DNA from: Rhodococcus sp. 14-2483-1-2
Lineage (GTDB): Bacteria > Actinomycetota > Actinomycetes > Mycobacteriales > Mycobacteriaceae
Length of the DNA: 64,000 bases
Direction: 5' to 3'
Assembly: GCF_002259405.1 (NCBI RefSeq)
Contig: NZ_NPFW01000007.1
Coordinates: forward strand, 124,001 to 188,000
Shown piece by piece: positions 28,777-37,175 of the stretch (position 1 is the stretch's first letter; the number at the start of each line of letters is the position of its first letter). Under the pieces are notes generated by a model. That model saw only the letters and a program-made list of their open reading frames with translations. It was not told where the DNA came from and searched no databases. The position numbers were made by a program, and so were the translations under genes.

Positions 28777-28855
28777 ACGCTCGTGTTCACAACCGTTCTC
28801 GTCGACTTCCGCGGTACCCGGGCTCCACTCACGCCCAGGAACGAACTCTAGCGAC

Positions 28856-28895
28856 GACTCGGCCCCGAGTGCTGGCGAACACTCGGGGCCGAGTC
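28856..28895 (-). terminator. Strong hairpin between iniB and iniA
   Basis: A 16-bp perfect stem (GACTCGGCCCCGAGTG and its complement) with an 8-nt loop in the 148-bp gap between iniB and iniA. There is no T-run after it on the minus strand. It may attenuate transcription into iniA-iniC or protect the iniB mRNA end. Confidence 0.7.
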
Positions 28896-28924
28896 ATGTC
28901 ATTGCCTACCCGCAGCCGAAAGGA

Positions 28925-31468
28925 TCAGGGCTGCGTCGGGTCGAAGTCGTGATCGACGGTCACATGTCCCAGAGAGTCGGCTGCCGAATCCACCGAACCG
29001 TGCAGGCCGGAATCGCTGAACAGGCTCGAATCGGTCTCACCCTGACCGAAAACGTCAGAGTCGACGCTCGACCAGCCGGTGCCGGTCGCAGTGGCCGAGG
29101 AATCGAACGAGCTCGAGTGATCGAACGATCCCGACGCAGCGGAGGAAAGGCTGCCGCCGGCGTCTGCCAGTCCCTCGGCACCCGACTGCAGGCCACCGGT
29201 CAGGCTGCCCGCGGCCTGGCCACCGATGTCGGCAGCGGAATCAAACCCGCCGCCCGCGGAAGCCGCAGCGTCCGCACCAGCATCCAAACCCGCACCCACA
29301 GTGGACGCGAAGTCGCCCCCGATCGAGGCACCCGTGTCGAGTCCCGCGCCGACGTTCGATGCGATCTCGCCGCCCACCGAGGTTCCGGCGTCGACCGCTC
29401 CGCCTGCCGCACCTTCGAGGCCACCGACAACCGAGCCTGCAGCGCCCGCGGCACCTTCGAGTCCTGCGCCTGCGGATGCTGCCGCATCGATTCCGGTGCT
29501 GATGCCACCGGACACGGCTCCTTCGAGTCCGGCCCCGGCCGACGCCGCAGCATCGACGCCGCCTGCGACACCGCCCGCGATACCGCCGCCGAGACTGCCC
29601 AGACCTGCGAGTCCGCCGGTGAGGCCTGCACCTGCGTCACCGAGACCTGCGAGACCACCGGTCAGGCCTGCGCCTGCGTTGCCCACGGCCCCGAGACCGC
29701 CGGCCACATCGGCACCCACGTTTCCGACAGCCGCCAGGCCACCGGTCACGTCGGCACCCACGTTTCCGACAGCTCCGAGTCCGCCGGCCAGATCGGCACC
29801 GACGTTTCCGACGGCCGCCAGGCCACCGGTCAGATCGGCACCCACGTTTCCGACAGCACCCAGGCCACCGGTCAGATCAGCACCGACGTTTCCGAGGCCC
29901 GCGAGTCCTCCGGTGAGGCCCGCGCCCACTCCGCCGAGTCCGGCCAGGCCGCCCGACAGACCTGCGCCCACTCCGCCGACTCCGGCGAGTGCTGCTTCGA
30001 CGGTTCCCGAGAGGTCTGCTCCGGCGGCAACCGCTGTGTCGATCGCTCCGACGAGTCCTGCGCTGACGTCGGCTCCGGCTCCGAGAGCGGCTCCGAGGTC
30101 GAGTGCAGCGCTGGTGTCGAGAACCGATTCGAGGGCGGTACCGAGCTGAGCTCCGGCTGCCCCACCGACGCCGAATGCCGTGCCGAGGACGCCTTCGAGG
30201 CCGCCTGCAACTCCGCCTTCGAGTCCGCCGACCAGCCCGCCGCCGATACCGGCACCTGCGCCGATCGTGCCGTCGAGTGCGGCGTCGAGAGCAGCGGTGA
30301 GGCTGCCGACTGCGCTGGTGTCGAGATCGAGTGCGGTTCCCAGTGCGCCACCGACCACTGCGCCGATGTTGCCGCCCGCGGCCAACAGGGCGTCGACATC
30401 GAGGTCGGCGAGCGCACCTGCGTCGAGGACGGCTCCGAGTGCGGATCCGATGGATCCTGCGATGGCACCGTCTGCAGCGAAGAGACCGCCGAGGCTCGCG
30501 CCGACTCCACCGGCGAGGTCGCCGACCAGTGCGCCTCCGGCACCGAGCGCTCCGTCCAGTGCGGCGCCGATGTCGGTGGTCAGATCTGCTCCGACGGTTC
30601 CGAGTCCGCCGAGTGCACCGCCGATTCCCGCGGTCAGTGCGGCACCGAGGTCACCCGCGATGTCCAGTCCGGCTCCGGCACCGAGTACGGCGTCGAAGAC
30701 TCCTCCGAGGGCCGTACCGAGCTCGGCTCCGACGGTTCCGCCGACTCCGAAGACTGCACCGAGAGCGCCGGCCAGGCCGCCCTGGATGTCGGCCAGTGCG
30801 CCGAGGTCGACGGCACCGGTTGCGCCGAGAGCGGCGTCGAGTGCTGCCTGCAGCTGTGCCGCGATGTCTCCACTGATCTCGCCGCCGATGCCTGCGCCTG
30901 CGCCGATCAATCCGGTCAAGGCAGCGCCGAGTCCGACCGTTCCGCCGAGAAGACCGTCGAGGTCGAGATCCAGACCGCCGCCGATACCTGCGCCTGCACC
31001 GATCAGCGCGTCGAGTGCGCCGCCGAAGGCAGTGCCGAGCTCGAGACCGATCTGGCCTCCGACGGCCAACGCTGCAGCGAGTGCAGCCTGCAGGGATGCA
31101 GCGATCTCACCCGTGACGTCGATTCCGCCGGTCAGGCTGCCACCTGCAGCGAGTCCGCCGCCTGCGACAGCACCGGCTGCCAGTCCGAGCCCGGCCGACA
31201 GTCCGCCGCCGAGGCTCGCACCTCCGGCGAGTGCGCCGTCGAGGCCTGCGGAACCGCCTGCGCCCAGGATGGCCGAGAGCTGGCTGCCCGCACCGGCGAA
31301 CAGTCCCGACTCGGCGACCAGGGGTGCCACCGCGACGATGTCGGCGTGGGTGACGTCGCCGAGTCCAGCGGCGGCCAGCGTCATCTCGGGGTTGGCGCAG
31401 TATGCAGCTGCAGCCTGGTCGTCGCGCAGCAGGCTGAGGATGAAATCGAGTACGGCGTTGGTAGCCAT
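28925..31468 (-). CDS. iniB: IniB-like glycine/alanine-rich protein
   Basis: 847 residues, much longer than mycobacterial IniB (about 480). Residues 1-50 are the IniB N-terminal domain (NAVLDFILSLLRDDQAAAAYC, then NPEMTLAAAGLGDVTHADI). The remainder is almost entirely Gly, Ala, Leu, Val and Asp, with imperfect repeats such as GLGAVGNVGADLTG, including a block of exact 14-residue units (29599-29970). The last 90 residues become Ser/Asp-rich. No signal peptide. The ribosome site AAGGAG precedes the ATG, and a well-formed promoter lies at 31510-31538. It is the first gene of iniBAC. Function unknown; a structural or surface role is assumed from composition. Confidence 0.9.
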   Translation of the reverse strand: MATNAVLDFILSLLRDDQAAAAYCANPEMTLAAAGLGDVTHADIVAVAPLVAESGLFAGAGSQLSAILGAGGSAGLDGALAGGASLGGGLSAGLGLAAGAVAGGGLAAGGSLTGGIDVTGEIAASLQAALAAALAVGGQIGLELGTAFGGALDALIGAGAGIGGGLDLDLDGLLGGTVGLGAALTGLIGAGAGIGGEISGDIAAQLQAALDAALGATGAVDLGALADIQGGLAGALGAVFGVGGTVGAELGTALGGVFDAVLGAGAGLDIAGDLGAALTAGIGGALGGLGTVGADLTTDIGAALDGALGAGGALVGDLAGGVGASLGGLFAADGAIAGSIGSALGAVLDAGALADLDVDALLAAGGNIGAVVGGALGTALDLDTSAVGSLTAALDAALDGTIGAGAGIGGGLVGGLEGGVAGGLEGVLGTAFGVGGAAGAQLGTALESVLDTSAALDLGAALGAGADVSAGLVGAIDTAVAAGADLSGTVEAALAGVGGVGAGLSGGLAGLGGVGAGLTGGLAGLGNVGADLTGGLGAVGNVGADLTGGLAAVGNVGADLAGGLGAVGNVGADVTGGLAAVGNVGADVAGGLGAVGNAGAGLTGGLAGLGDAGAGLTGGLAGLGSLGGGIAGGVAGGVDAAASAGAGLEGAVSGGISTGIDAAASAGAGLEGAAGAAGSVVGGLEGAAGGAVDAGTSVGGEIASNVGAGLDTGASIGGDFASTVGAGLDAGADAAASAGGGFDSAADIGGQAAGSLTGGLQSGAEGLADAGGSLSSAASGSFDHSSSFDSSATATGTGWSSVDSDVFGQGETDSSLFSDSGLHGSVDSAADSLGHVTVDHDFDPTQP
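29599..29970 (-). repeat. In-frame 42-bp tandem repeats in iniB
   Basis: The heptamer CGTTTCC recurs at 29719, 29761, 29803, 29845 and 29887, exactly 42 bp apart. Each unit encodes 14 residues of the type NVGADLTGGLGAVG, alternating GLGAVG and GLAAVG. Less exact units extend on both sides. Copy number is likely to vary between strains. Confidence 0.88.
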
Positions 31469-31509
31469 CGTGGGTCTCCTTGACGAGTGGTGCTTCGTGG
31501 TTGATCACA

Positions 31510-31538
31510 AAGCTATGCATCGGAGAGCCCCTGCCCAA
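31510..31538 (-). promoter_or_regulatory. iniB: iniB promoter
   Basis: On the minus strand TTGGGC (31538-31533) is separated by exactly 17 nt from TAGCTT (31515-31510). The expected start is about 31503, giving a leader of about 35 nt to the iniB ATG with its AAGGAG site. G-rich boxes begin nine bases upstream of the -35. Confidence 0.65.
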
Positions 31539-31547
31539 CGGGGCCGA

Positions 31548-31610
31548 TCCCCCTACTCCCCCGGGGGTTGCCAGGGGACTTCGATTAGGGGATCTGGGCG
31601 CTTTGGGGGA
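31548..31610. promoter_or_regulatory. Cluster of GGGGA boxes between iniB and the Hsp70-like/iniR operon (candidate IniR sites)
   Basis: Five similar boxes: GGGGGA on the minus strand at 31548-31553 and 31557-31562, and AGGGGA at 31573-31578 and 31587-31592 plus TGGGGGA at 31604-31610 on the plus strand. The palindrome CCCCCGGGGG (31558-31567) sits between the two orientations. Two groups of boxes face the two divergent promoters. Large LuxR/MalT-type activators bind multiple short direct G-rich boxes, and the iniR gene is two genes away, so I infer IniR binding. Confidence 0.5.
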
Positions 31611-31729
31611 TTTCACTCGTTATGCGCTCTAACCTGCTGTGAGACGTAACGAATATTTGGCCACTGCCGACAGTGCGAGTGACGGCAGTAGTGCTGACGG
31701 CAGGGCGAGACGAAGGCGGCGACACGACA

Positions 31730-33493
31730 ATGAACGCAGGGCTCGGCATACGTATCGGTTCGGTGACGGCAGTGGCTGCACTGGACACCGATCCTGTCAC
31801 CTCGGTGGTCAAGCGTTCGGCACTCGACCTCCGTCCCGGCGAAGCCCCGCGTCTGGCAGAGCTGTGGGACCGTTCGACGCGGAACCTGATCAGCGGTTTC
31901 GCCGACCGCGTCGGCGATCCGGTGGAACTGATCGACGACGACGGCCGTAGTCACCGGGCCGAGGACCTGTACGCCACCGCTGCTCGCGCACTCGTCGCCG
32001 AGGTCTCAGCCGGAACCGATGCCGCTCCCACCGTCGTCGTCACCCATCCCACTCGTTGGACCGCGTACACCGCCGAGGTCCTCGGTGAAGCACTGGACCG
32101 CGCGGGGCTCGCCGACGTCACGCTGGTACCGGAGTCCGTCGCCACGATGCGGTGGCTCGAAGTCACGCGCGGGCCGCAGTCCGACGGCCTGGCCGTGGTC
32201 TACGACCTCGGTGCGACCGCACTCGACGTCACGCTGATGCGCACCGGCTCCGAGGCAGGCACCGTCGGCACCGGAGTTCACTCGCAGGAGTTCGGCGGAG
32301 CGCAGTTCGATCACGCGATCATGCAGTACGTTCTCGACACCGTCTCGGGAAGCCAGTCCTTCGAGTTCGATCCCTTCGATCCCGACACCGTCGGCGCCCT
32401 GGTGGAACTGCGGGCCCGCTGCGGCGAGGCGAAGGAACAGCTCTCCTACGACACGTCGACGTCACTGACGGTCGACCTGCCGGGCCTGCACACCGAGGTG
32501 CGCCTCGTCCGTTCCGAGCTCGAGGAACTGGTCCGCGCATCACTGCTGGGGTCGATCGGGGTTGTACGCGACGCCGTCACGGCCGCGGGCCTCGACGTCA
32601 CCGACATCGACCAGGTGGTCCTCGTCGGCGGCAGCTCGGCCATCCCGCTGGTCGCCGAGCTCATGTCGTCCGAACTGCGCGCACCAGTGGTGGCCGGACC
32701 GCGGCCCGAACTGACCGTCGCGATCGGTGCCGCGATTCTCGGCAGCGACATCGCCGACGCGACCGCCTCCGACAACGCCGCAGCTCTGGCTGCGGCACCC
32801 ACCACGGCCGTCGCGTCCGCTGCCGCAGCTGCGCCGATGCCTCGCCCCACTCCCCGGCCCGCGCCGACGCCCACCGCCGTCGAATCGGACTCGGGCATGT
32901 CCGGTCGCAAGAAGGCGGGCGTCGTGGCCGGATCCGTCCTCGTCCTCGCGCTTCTCGCCGGCGGAGGCCTGTCGGTGGGAACGGCGTTGACCTCCGACAA
33001 CACCACTCCGGCCGAATCGAACGCGGAAACCTCGATCTCGAGCACCGAGACACCGGGAACCACCGCAGCGGTGGCGGATGCCGCAACGACGACGCCTGCC
33101 ACCGGCGAGAACGGTGCCGTCGCAACCGGATCCGAGGGCGCACCGACCTCGGTGGTCAACGCCGACGGCACGGTGACGCAGATCGACCCCGCCACCGGTG
33201 CTCCGGTCGCGGGATCCCCGGCTCCGGCCGACAACGGCGCGGCCACGGTGCCGACCGTCCCGTCGGTCGCTGCTCCGACCGTTCCCAGCTACCAACCGCC
33301 TGCCGTACAGGTTCCGCAGGCACCGAGCGTGCAGGTTCCCAGCTATCAGGGTCCCACCCTCGGCGATGTCGGCCAGGGCGTCGGTAACGGACTCGGAGGA
33401 GTGGTCGGCGGCGTCGGTGACGGGCTCGGCGGTGTCGTCGGCGGCGTCGGTGACGGACTCGGCGGAGCCCTCGGCGGCCTGACCGGCCGATAG
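31730..33493 (+). CDS. Hsp70-like membrane protein with Gly-rich tail (no. 1)
   Basis: 587 residues. An actin/Hsp70-type ATPase-like domain (1-360) is followed by a proline-rich linker, one membrane span (about 396-418, VVAGSVLVLALLAGGGLSVG) and a Thr/Pro/Ala-rich outer part ending in Gly repeats (GGVVGGVGDGLGG). Compared with DnaK, phosphate-1 is degenerate (LGIRIGSVTAV, no Asp), phosphate-2 is recognisable (VVYDLGATALDVTLM, about 156), and the adenosine motif is good (VVLVGGSSAIPLV, about 295). There is no peptide-binding domain. The cytoplasmic domain is N-terminal and the tail external. It is the first gene of an operon with iniR (gap 7 bp), divergent from iniB. The start is the ATG at 31730, at the beginning of the domain. 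Confidence 0.85.
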   Translation: MNAGLGIRIGSVTAVAALDTDPVTSVVKRSALDLRPGEAPRLAELWDRSTRNLISGFADRVGDPVELIDDDGRSHRAEDLYATAARALVAEVSAGTDAAPTVVVTHPTRWTAYTAEVLGEALDRAGLADVTLVPESVATMRWLEVTRGPQSDGLAVVYDLGATALDVTLMRTGSEAGTVGTGVHSQEFGGAQFDHAIMQYVLDTVSGSQSFEFDPFDPDTVGALVELRARCGEAKEQLSYDTSTSLTVDLPGLHTEVRLVRSELEELVRASLLGSIGVVRDAVTAAGLDVTDIDQVVLVGGSSAIPLVAELMSSELRAPVVAGPRPELTVAIGAAILGSDIADATASDNAAALAAAPTTAVASAAAAAPMPRPTPRPAPTPTAVESDSGMSGRKKAGVVAGSVLVLALLAGGGLSVGTALTSDNTTPAESNAETSISSTETPGTTAAVADAATTTPATGENGAVATGSEGAPTSVVNADGTVTQIDPATGAPVAGSPAPADNGAATVPTVPSVAAPTVPSYQPPAVQVPQAPSVQVPSYQGPTLGDVGQGVGNGLGGVVGGVGDGLGGVVGGVGDGLGGALGGLTGR

Positions 33494-33500
33494 GTCGACC

Positions 33501-36011
33501 GTGACCAGTACCCGTTCCGGACTCCTCGGCGTCGAGCGCGCCGATCGCTTCGTCCGTGATGCCCTCCTCGCCACCGGATTTCATATCGTCGTCGGAGTGA
33601 ACGGTTCCGGTCGATCCGTGGTTCTCGACTCCGTTGCCGCGTCGGTGGACGTCTACACGGGCACCATCGCCGACGCGCCGTCCGGCTCGACCGTTCTCGT
33701 CGATGACGCGCACCTGCTGTCGGAGCAGCGTCTCGACGAGATCGCAGCGGCTGCAACACGATCGGACATCACCCTGATCGTCGCCACCGCGCCGCGCAGT
33801 TTCGATTCACGCATCGAGAAGCTCATCGCCTCCGCCGGTTCCAACCGGTTGACGCTGGTTCCGCTGGACAAGGTCGCCATCGCGGCGCGGGCAGCAGCGA
33901 CCGTTCGGCCGATCTCGGCGTCGCTCGCCGGTGCCGTCGCCAAGACGACCGGCGGAGTTCTCGCCGCTGTCGACGCGGCCCTCGGCGCGCTCGGCGGCGA
34001 CCGTTCCGATCCGACTCCACTGCGTGTGGTCGCCGAATCCGTTGCCGAACAGCACCGTCGGATGCTGATCGAGACCACCGACGACACGCGGGCACTGCTG
34101 CTCGCCGCTCGATTCGGCGTCACACCCGACCCTGCATCGGCCGCGCAGATCGTGCCGCGCGCGACCGATGTCGAGTCGATCGTCGACCTGGCCTGCAGCT
34201 CCGGGATGCTCGACACCACGGGCACGTTGATTCCGGCCGCCGAGGCCCCACTGATCGAGATGATCGGAGACGGGCGCTGCCGCGTCCTGCTCTCGTCCGT
34301 CGCCGATGTCGCCACCCGATCCCGCCTGCTCGACGCCACCGCGGCACGCGCGTTGGCAGAGCGGGGCGTCGTTCACGCCGGACTCGCCGATTTCCTTGTT
34401 CAGCAGGCAGATTCGGCTCCCGTCGATGCCGCAGGTGCCCTGTACGACGCGGCGGTCGACGCGGGATTCGACTCGGCGAAGTTGGCTGCGAGACGGTCCG
34501 AGGTCGCGGCTGCCACCGGAAACCTGGACGAGGCGGCGAGATACGCCGATGTGGTTCTCGACAGCGCTACCGGGTGCGACGCGATGGATCTGCGGACAGC
34601 GGTGCGCGTGTCGGCGTCGATTGCCACGCAACGCGGAATGATCTCGCGCAGTGCACAATTGTTCGCCTGGCTCGGCGAGGATCGGCTCGGACCCGACGCC
34701 GTGTGGGCTGCCCTCTCGGCGGCGGCGGCCGGTGATCGCAGCGCCGCCGACCGTTCGATGGCGGCCGTGTCCGCACTCGCGCCGACGTCGAGTACGGCGT
34801 CGGGCAGTCTGCTCGTCACCGGAGTGATCGGGTCCATCGATTCGCGGAGCGCAGCAGCGTCGAGTGCCGCTGCGAATGCGCTGATGCGGGCAATGACGTT
34901 GACGGGCAATGCTTCCGATCGCTCGTGCACCCCGGACACTCCCGCTGCCGTCTCGGCCTTGCACGCGGTACACTGCGGCGACCTGCCCCGTGTCGATTCC
35001 ATCGTGGCGCGAGCACTTCCCGACCACCGTCCGGGTTCCGAGGCCCACACCAGGCTGAGCCTCGTCGGGGCGTGGGCGTCGATGCTGCGGGGGGATACCG
35101 CCGATGCGGGTGCCGCGATCGAGGCACTGCGAGTTCCGGTGTCGCACGTGCGCAATCAGTTATTCCTGCACGCGATTCGGGTGGGCCTGGCTCGTAGGTC
35201 CGGTGATGCAGGGTCGCTGATCACGGCATGGACACAGGCGCAGAACGTCGTCGCCGAGTACTCCACCGACCTGTTCGTGCTGCTGCCCCTGGGCGAATTA
35301 CTCTTGGCCGCAACTCGACTCGGCCAGGTGGACCGCGTCGAGCATCTGGTGGCGGAGGCCACCGATCTACTCGCGGCGCTCGGCGATCCACCGGTCTGGG
35401 CGTCGGCGCTGCACTGGTACCAGGTTCAGGCGGCCATCGTGGCCCAGACTCCCGACGCGTTGGTGCCGCACGCCAAAGCTCTGGCCGCCGCCGCACCTAC
35501 CCACCCGTACAGCGCCGCACTCGCCGCTGCCGGCCGCGCCTGGCTCGGGGTGTTGCAGGGCAGACCCGACGCGACCGATGTCGAGAATTCGGCACGCACC
35601 CTCACCGCCTTCGGACTGCCCTGGGACGGAGCCCGACTGGCGAGCGAGGCCGCCCTGACCGTCACCGACACTGCGACGGCGACCTCGCTGCTGCACATCG
35701 CCAGGTCGTTGCGCCAACCCAGCTCGACTCAGCGCGACAGTCCGAGATCGACGCCGCAGCCGACGGGCTCGTTGAGCGAACGCGAGGCAGAGGTCGCCGG
35801 ACTGCTCGTACTCGGAGTCACCTATCGCGAGGTCGGCAGTCGGCTCTACATCTCCCCGAAAACCGTCGAGCATCATGTGGCCCGTATCCGGCGCAGGCTC
35901 GGGGCGGAGTCGCGGTCGGAGCTGATCTCGATGCTCCGGGCCATGGGGTACGGGGCCTCGACCAGCGCAAGCGTCGACCCTGTAACTGTGCGAGGACCGG
36001 GAGCGACATAA
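33501..36011 (+). CDS. iniR: Large LuxR-family regulator, IniR-like
   Basis: 836 residues, the length of mycobacterial IniR. An N-terminal STAND-like ATPase has a P-loop with Arg in place of Lys (VVGVNGSGRSVVLD) and Walker B STVLVDDAHLL; a long helical repeat region follows, and the C-terminal LuxR HTH spans about 755-820 (LSEREAEVAGLLVLGVTYREV, ISPKTVEHHVARIRRRLGA). Its position next to iniBAC is the same as that of Rv0339c (iniR) in M. tuberculosis, which is a regulator of iniBAC. The GTG at 33501 is 7 bp after the Hsp70-like stop codon. It lies between Hsp70-like genes, so those proteins probably belong to the same pathway. Confidence 0.8.
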   Translation: MTSTRSGLLGVERADRFVRDALLATGFHIVVGVNGSGRSVVLDSVAASVDVYTGTIADAPSGSTVLVDDAHLLSEQRLDEIAAAATRSDITLIVATAPRSFDSRIEKLIASAGSNRLTLVPLDKVAIAARAAATVRPISASLAGAVAKTTGGVLAAVDAALGALGGDRSDPTPLRVVAESVAEQHRRMLIETTDDTRALLLAARFGVTPDPASAAQIVPRATDVESIVDLACSSGMLDTTGTLIPAAEAPLIEMIGDGRCRVLLSSVADVATRSRLLDATAARALAERGVVHAGLADFLVQQADSAPVDAAGALYDAAVDAGFDSAKLAARRSEVAAATGNLDEAARYADVVLDSATGCDAMDLRTAVRVSASIATQRGMISRSAQLFAWLGEDRLGPDAVWAALSAAAAGDRSAADRSMAAVSALAPTSSTASGSLLVTGVIGSIDSRSAAASSAAANALMRAMTLTGNASDRSCTPDTPAAVSALHAVHCGDLPRVDSIVARALPDHRPGSEAHTRLSLVGAWASMLRGDTADAGAAIEALRVPVSHVRNQLFLHAIRVGLARRSGDAGSLITAWTQAQNVVAEYSTDLFVLLPLGELLLAATRLGQVDRVEHLVAEATDLLAALGDPPVWASALHWYQVQAAIVAQTPDALVPHAKALAAAAPTHPYSAALAAAGRAWLGVLQGRPDATDVENSARTLTAFGLPWDGARLASEAALTVTDTATATSLLHIARSLRQPSSTQRDSPRSTPQPTGSLSEREAEVAGLLVLGVTYREVGSRLYISPKTVEHHVARIRRRLGAESRSELISMLRAMGYGASTSASVDPVTVRGPGAT

Positions 36012-36053
36012 CGACCGACCATCAGTCCCCGATCGAGAACAGGTAGCAGCCCC

Positions 36054-37175
36054 ATGACCGAGCAGCCCGGCAGTGCGAGAGTCGGCGCGCCGGATGTCGG
36101 CCTGTACCTGGACGACGAGCGCGCCGTCGCCGCCGTGTCCCATCCGATTGCGCCGGGACCGTCGTTGCACCTGGCGTCGCTGCATTCGACCGTGCTCAAC
36201 ACTCATCCCGACGGCACCGTCTCGCTCGGTGATGTGACCGACGACGATTCCGAGGCCTACACACATTTTCTCGACTCGCTCGCCGACGGTGTGGGTGTCA
36301 CCGGCAGCAAGGGCACCGTCTTCCCTGCCGAGCAACTGACGTCGATGGCCCTGCTGTGCCTGCTCACCGAGGTGGCGTCGTCCATCGGTCTGCGGCCAGG
36401 TGATCTCGCCGCGGCGGCGACCTATCCCGCCGGGTGGACGGCCGAGCAGGTGTTCGCGCTGCGTTCGGCGATGAACACGCACGGGCTGGCACACGTGTCG
36501 CTGGTCGCCGAAGCCGACGCGCTCGCCGCGTGGAACGCCTCGGCCCTGCAGACCTTGCAGAAGAAGGACACCGCCGTCGCCGCCGCGCGCGGTGCTGCGA
36601 TTCTGGCTGCACAGTTCCCCGTCGACGCCGTCACCGAGCGGTTCGCGGTGGTCGGACCGACGAGATCCGACCGTCGCCCACTCTTCGCTGCGGCAGCGTT
36701 CGCGGCGGCGTTGACCGTCGGTGCCGCGCTCGTCGCGCTCCAACTCGGTGGGTCCACCGATACCGAAGTGCCCACCATCGACAACGCCCAGGTGGTGGTG
36801 CCCACGTCGTCGATCGGCTCCGGTTCGGGTGGCCCGATCGAATTCCCGACCGTCGTCGTCGAGCCGGCCGCCGAGATCGCTCCCGTCGCTCCGCTGCCTG
36901 CGACCACCACCACCGCGGAAGAGTCGACCCCACCCGAAACCTCCGACCGCCCGCGGATCGAACCGACCGAGACCGACATCGAGACGCGCCCGGCGAACGA
37001 GGCACCCGAGGACGACGACCGCGAGAAGCCTCCGATCGTCGTCGAACCGGTCGAGTCGGAACCGGCCGAGCCAACCGACGAGCCCACCGAGACTCCCGAT
37101 ACCGGCCCGGACGACGGCCAGACCGCGTCCGAGCAGACCGCGCTGAACAACCGATCGGCAGGGACAACTCCATGA
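36054..37175 (+). CDS. Truncated Hsp70-like membrane protein (no. 2), ATPase core deleted
   Basis: 373 residues. The N-terminal part matches lobe I of the neighbouring Hsp70-like proteins, including AAAATYPAGWTAEQVFALRSA and SLVAEADALAAWNAS. It then jumps straight to a short helix (VAAARGAAILAAQF, equivalent to the last helix of the ATPase) and a membrane span (about 210-233). Phosphate-2, the connect motifs and the adenosine motif are missing, so it cannot bind ATP like Hsp70. The outer tail is acidic and Pro/Thr/Glu-rich. Stop codon overlaps the next Hsp70-like gene by 4 bp, so the two are coupled and may form a heteromer. Confidence 0.82.
   Translation: MTEQPGSARVGAPDVGLYLDDERAVAAVSHPIAPGPSLHLASLHSTVLNTHPDGTVSLGDVTDDDSEAYTHFLDSLADGVGVTGSKGTVFPAEQLTSMALLCLLTEVASSIGLRPGDLAAAATYPAGWTAEQVFALRSAMNTHGLAHVSLVAEADALAAWNASALQTLQKKDTAVAAARGAAILAAQFPVDAVTERFAVVGPTRSDRRPLFAAAAFAAALTVGAALVALQLGGSTDTEVPTIDNAQVVVPTSSIGSGSGGPIEFPTVVVEPAAEIAPVAPLPATTTTAEESTPPETSDRPRIEPTETDIETRPANEAPEDDDREKPPIVVEPVESEPAEPTDEPTETPDTGPDDGQTASEQTALNNRSAGTTP

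Noticed and set aside
29599-29970. Regular 42-bp repeats considered as a CRISPR
   Set aside because: There are no unique spacers; the whole unit repeats in frame as 14 residues of IniB.
28613-31483. A 956-residue open frame antisense to iniB
   Set aside because: It mirrors the low-complexity Gly/Ala repeats of iniB in a frame without stops; composition is Cys/Ser/Gln-rich nonsense, and iniB has a recognisable N-terminal domain, ribosome site and promoter.
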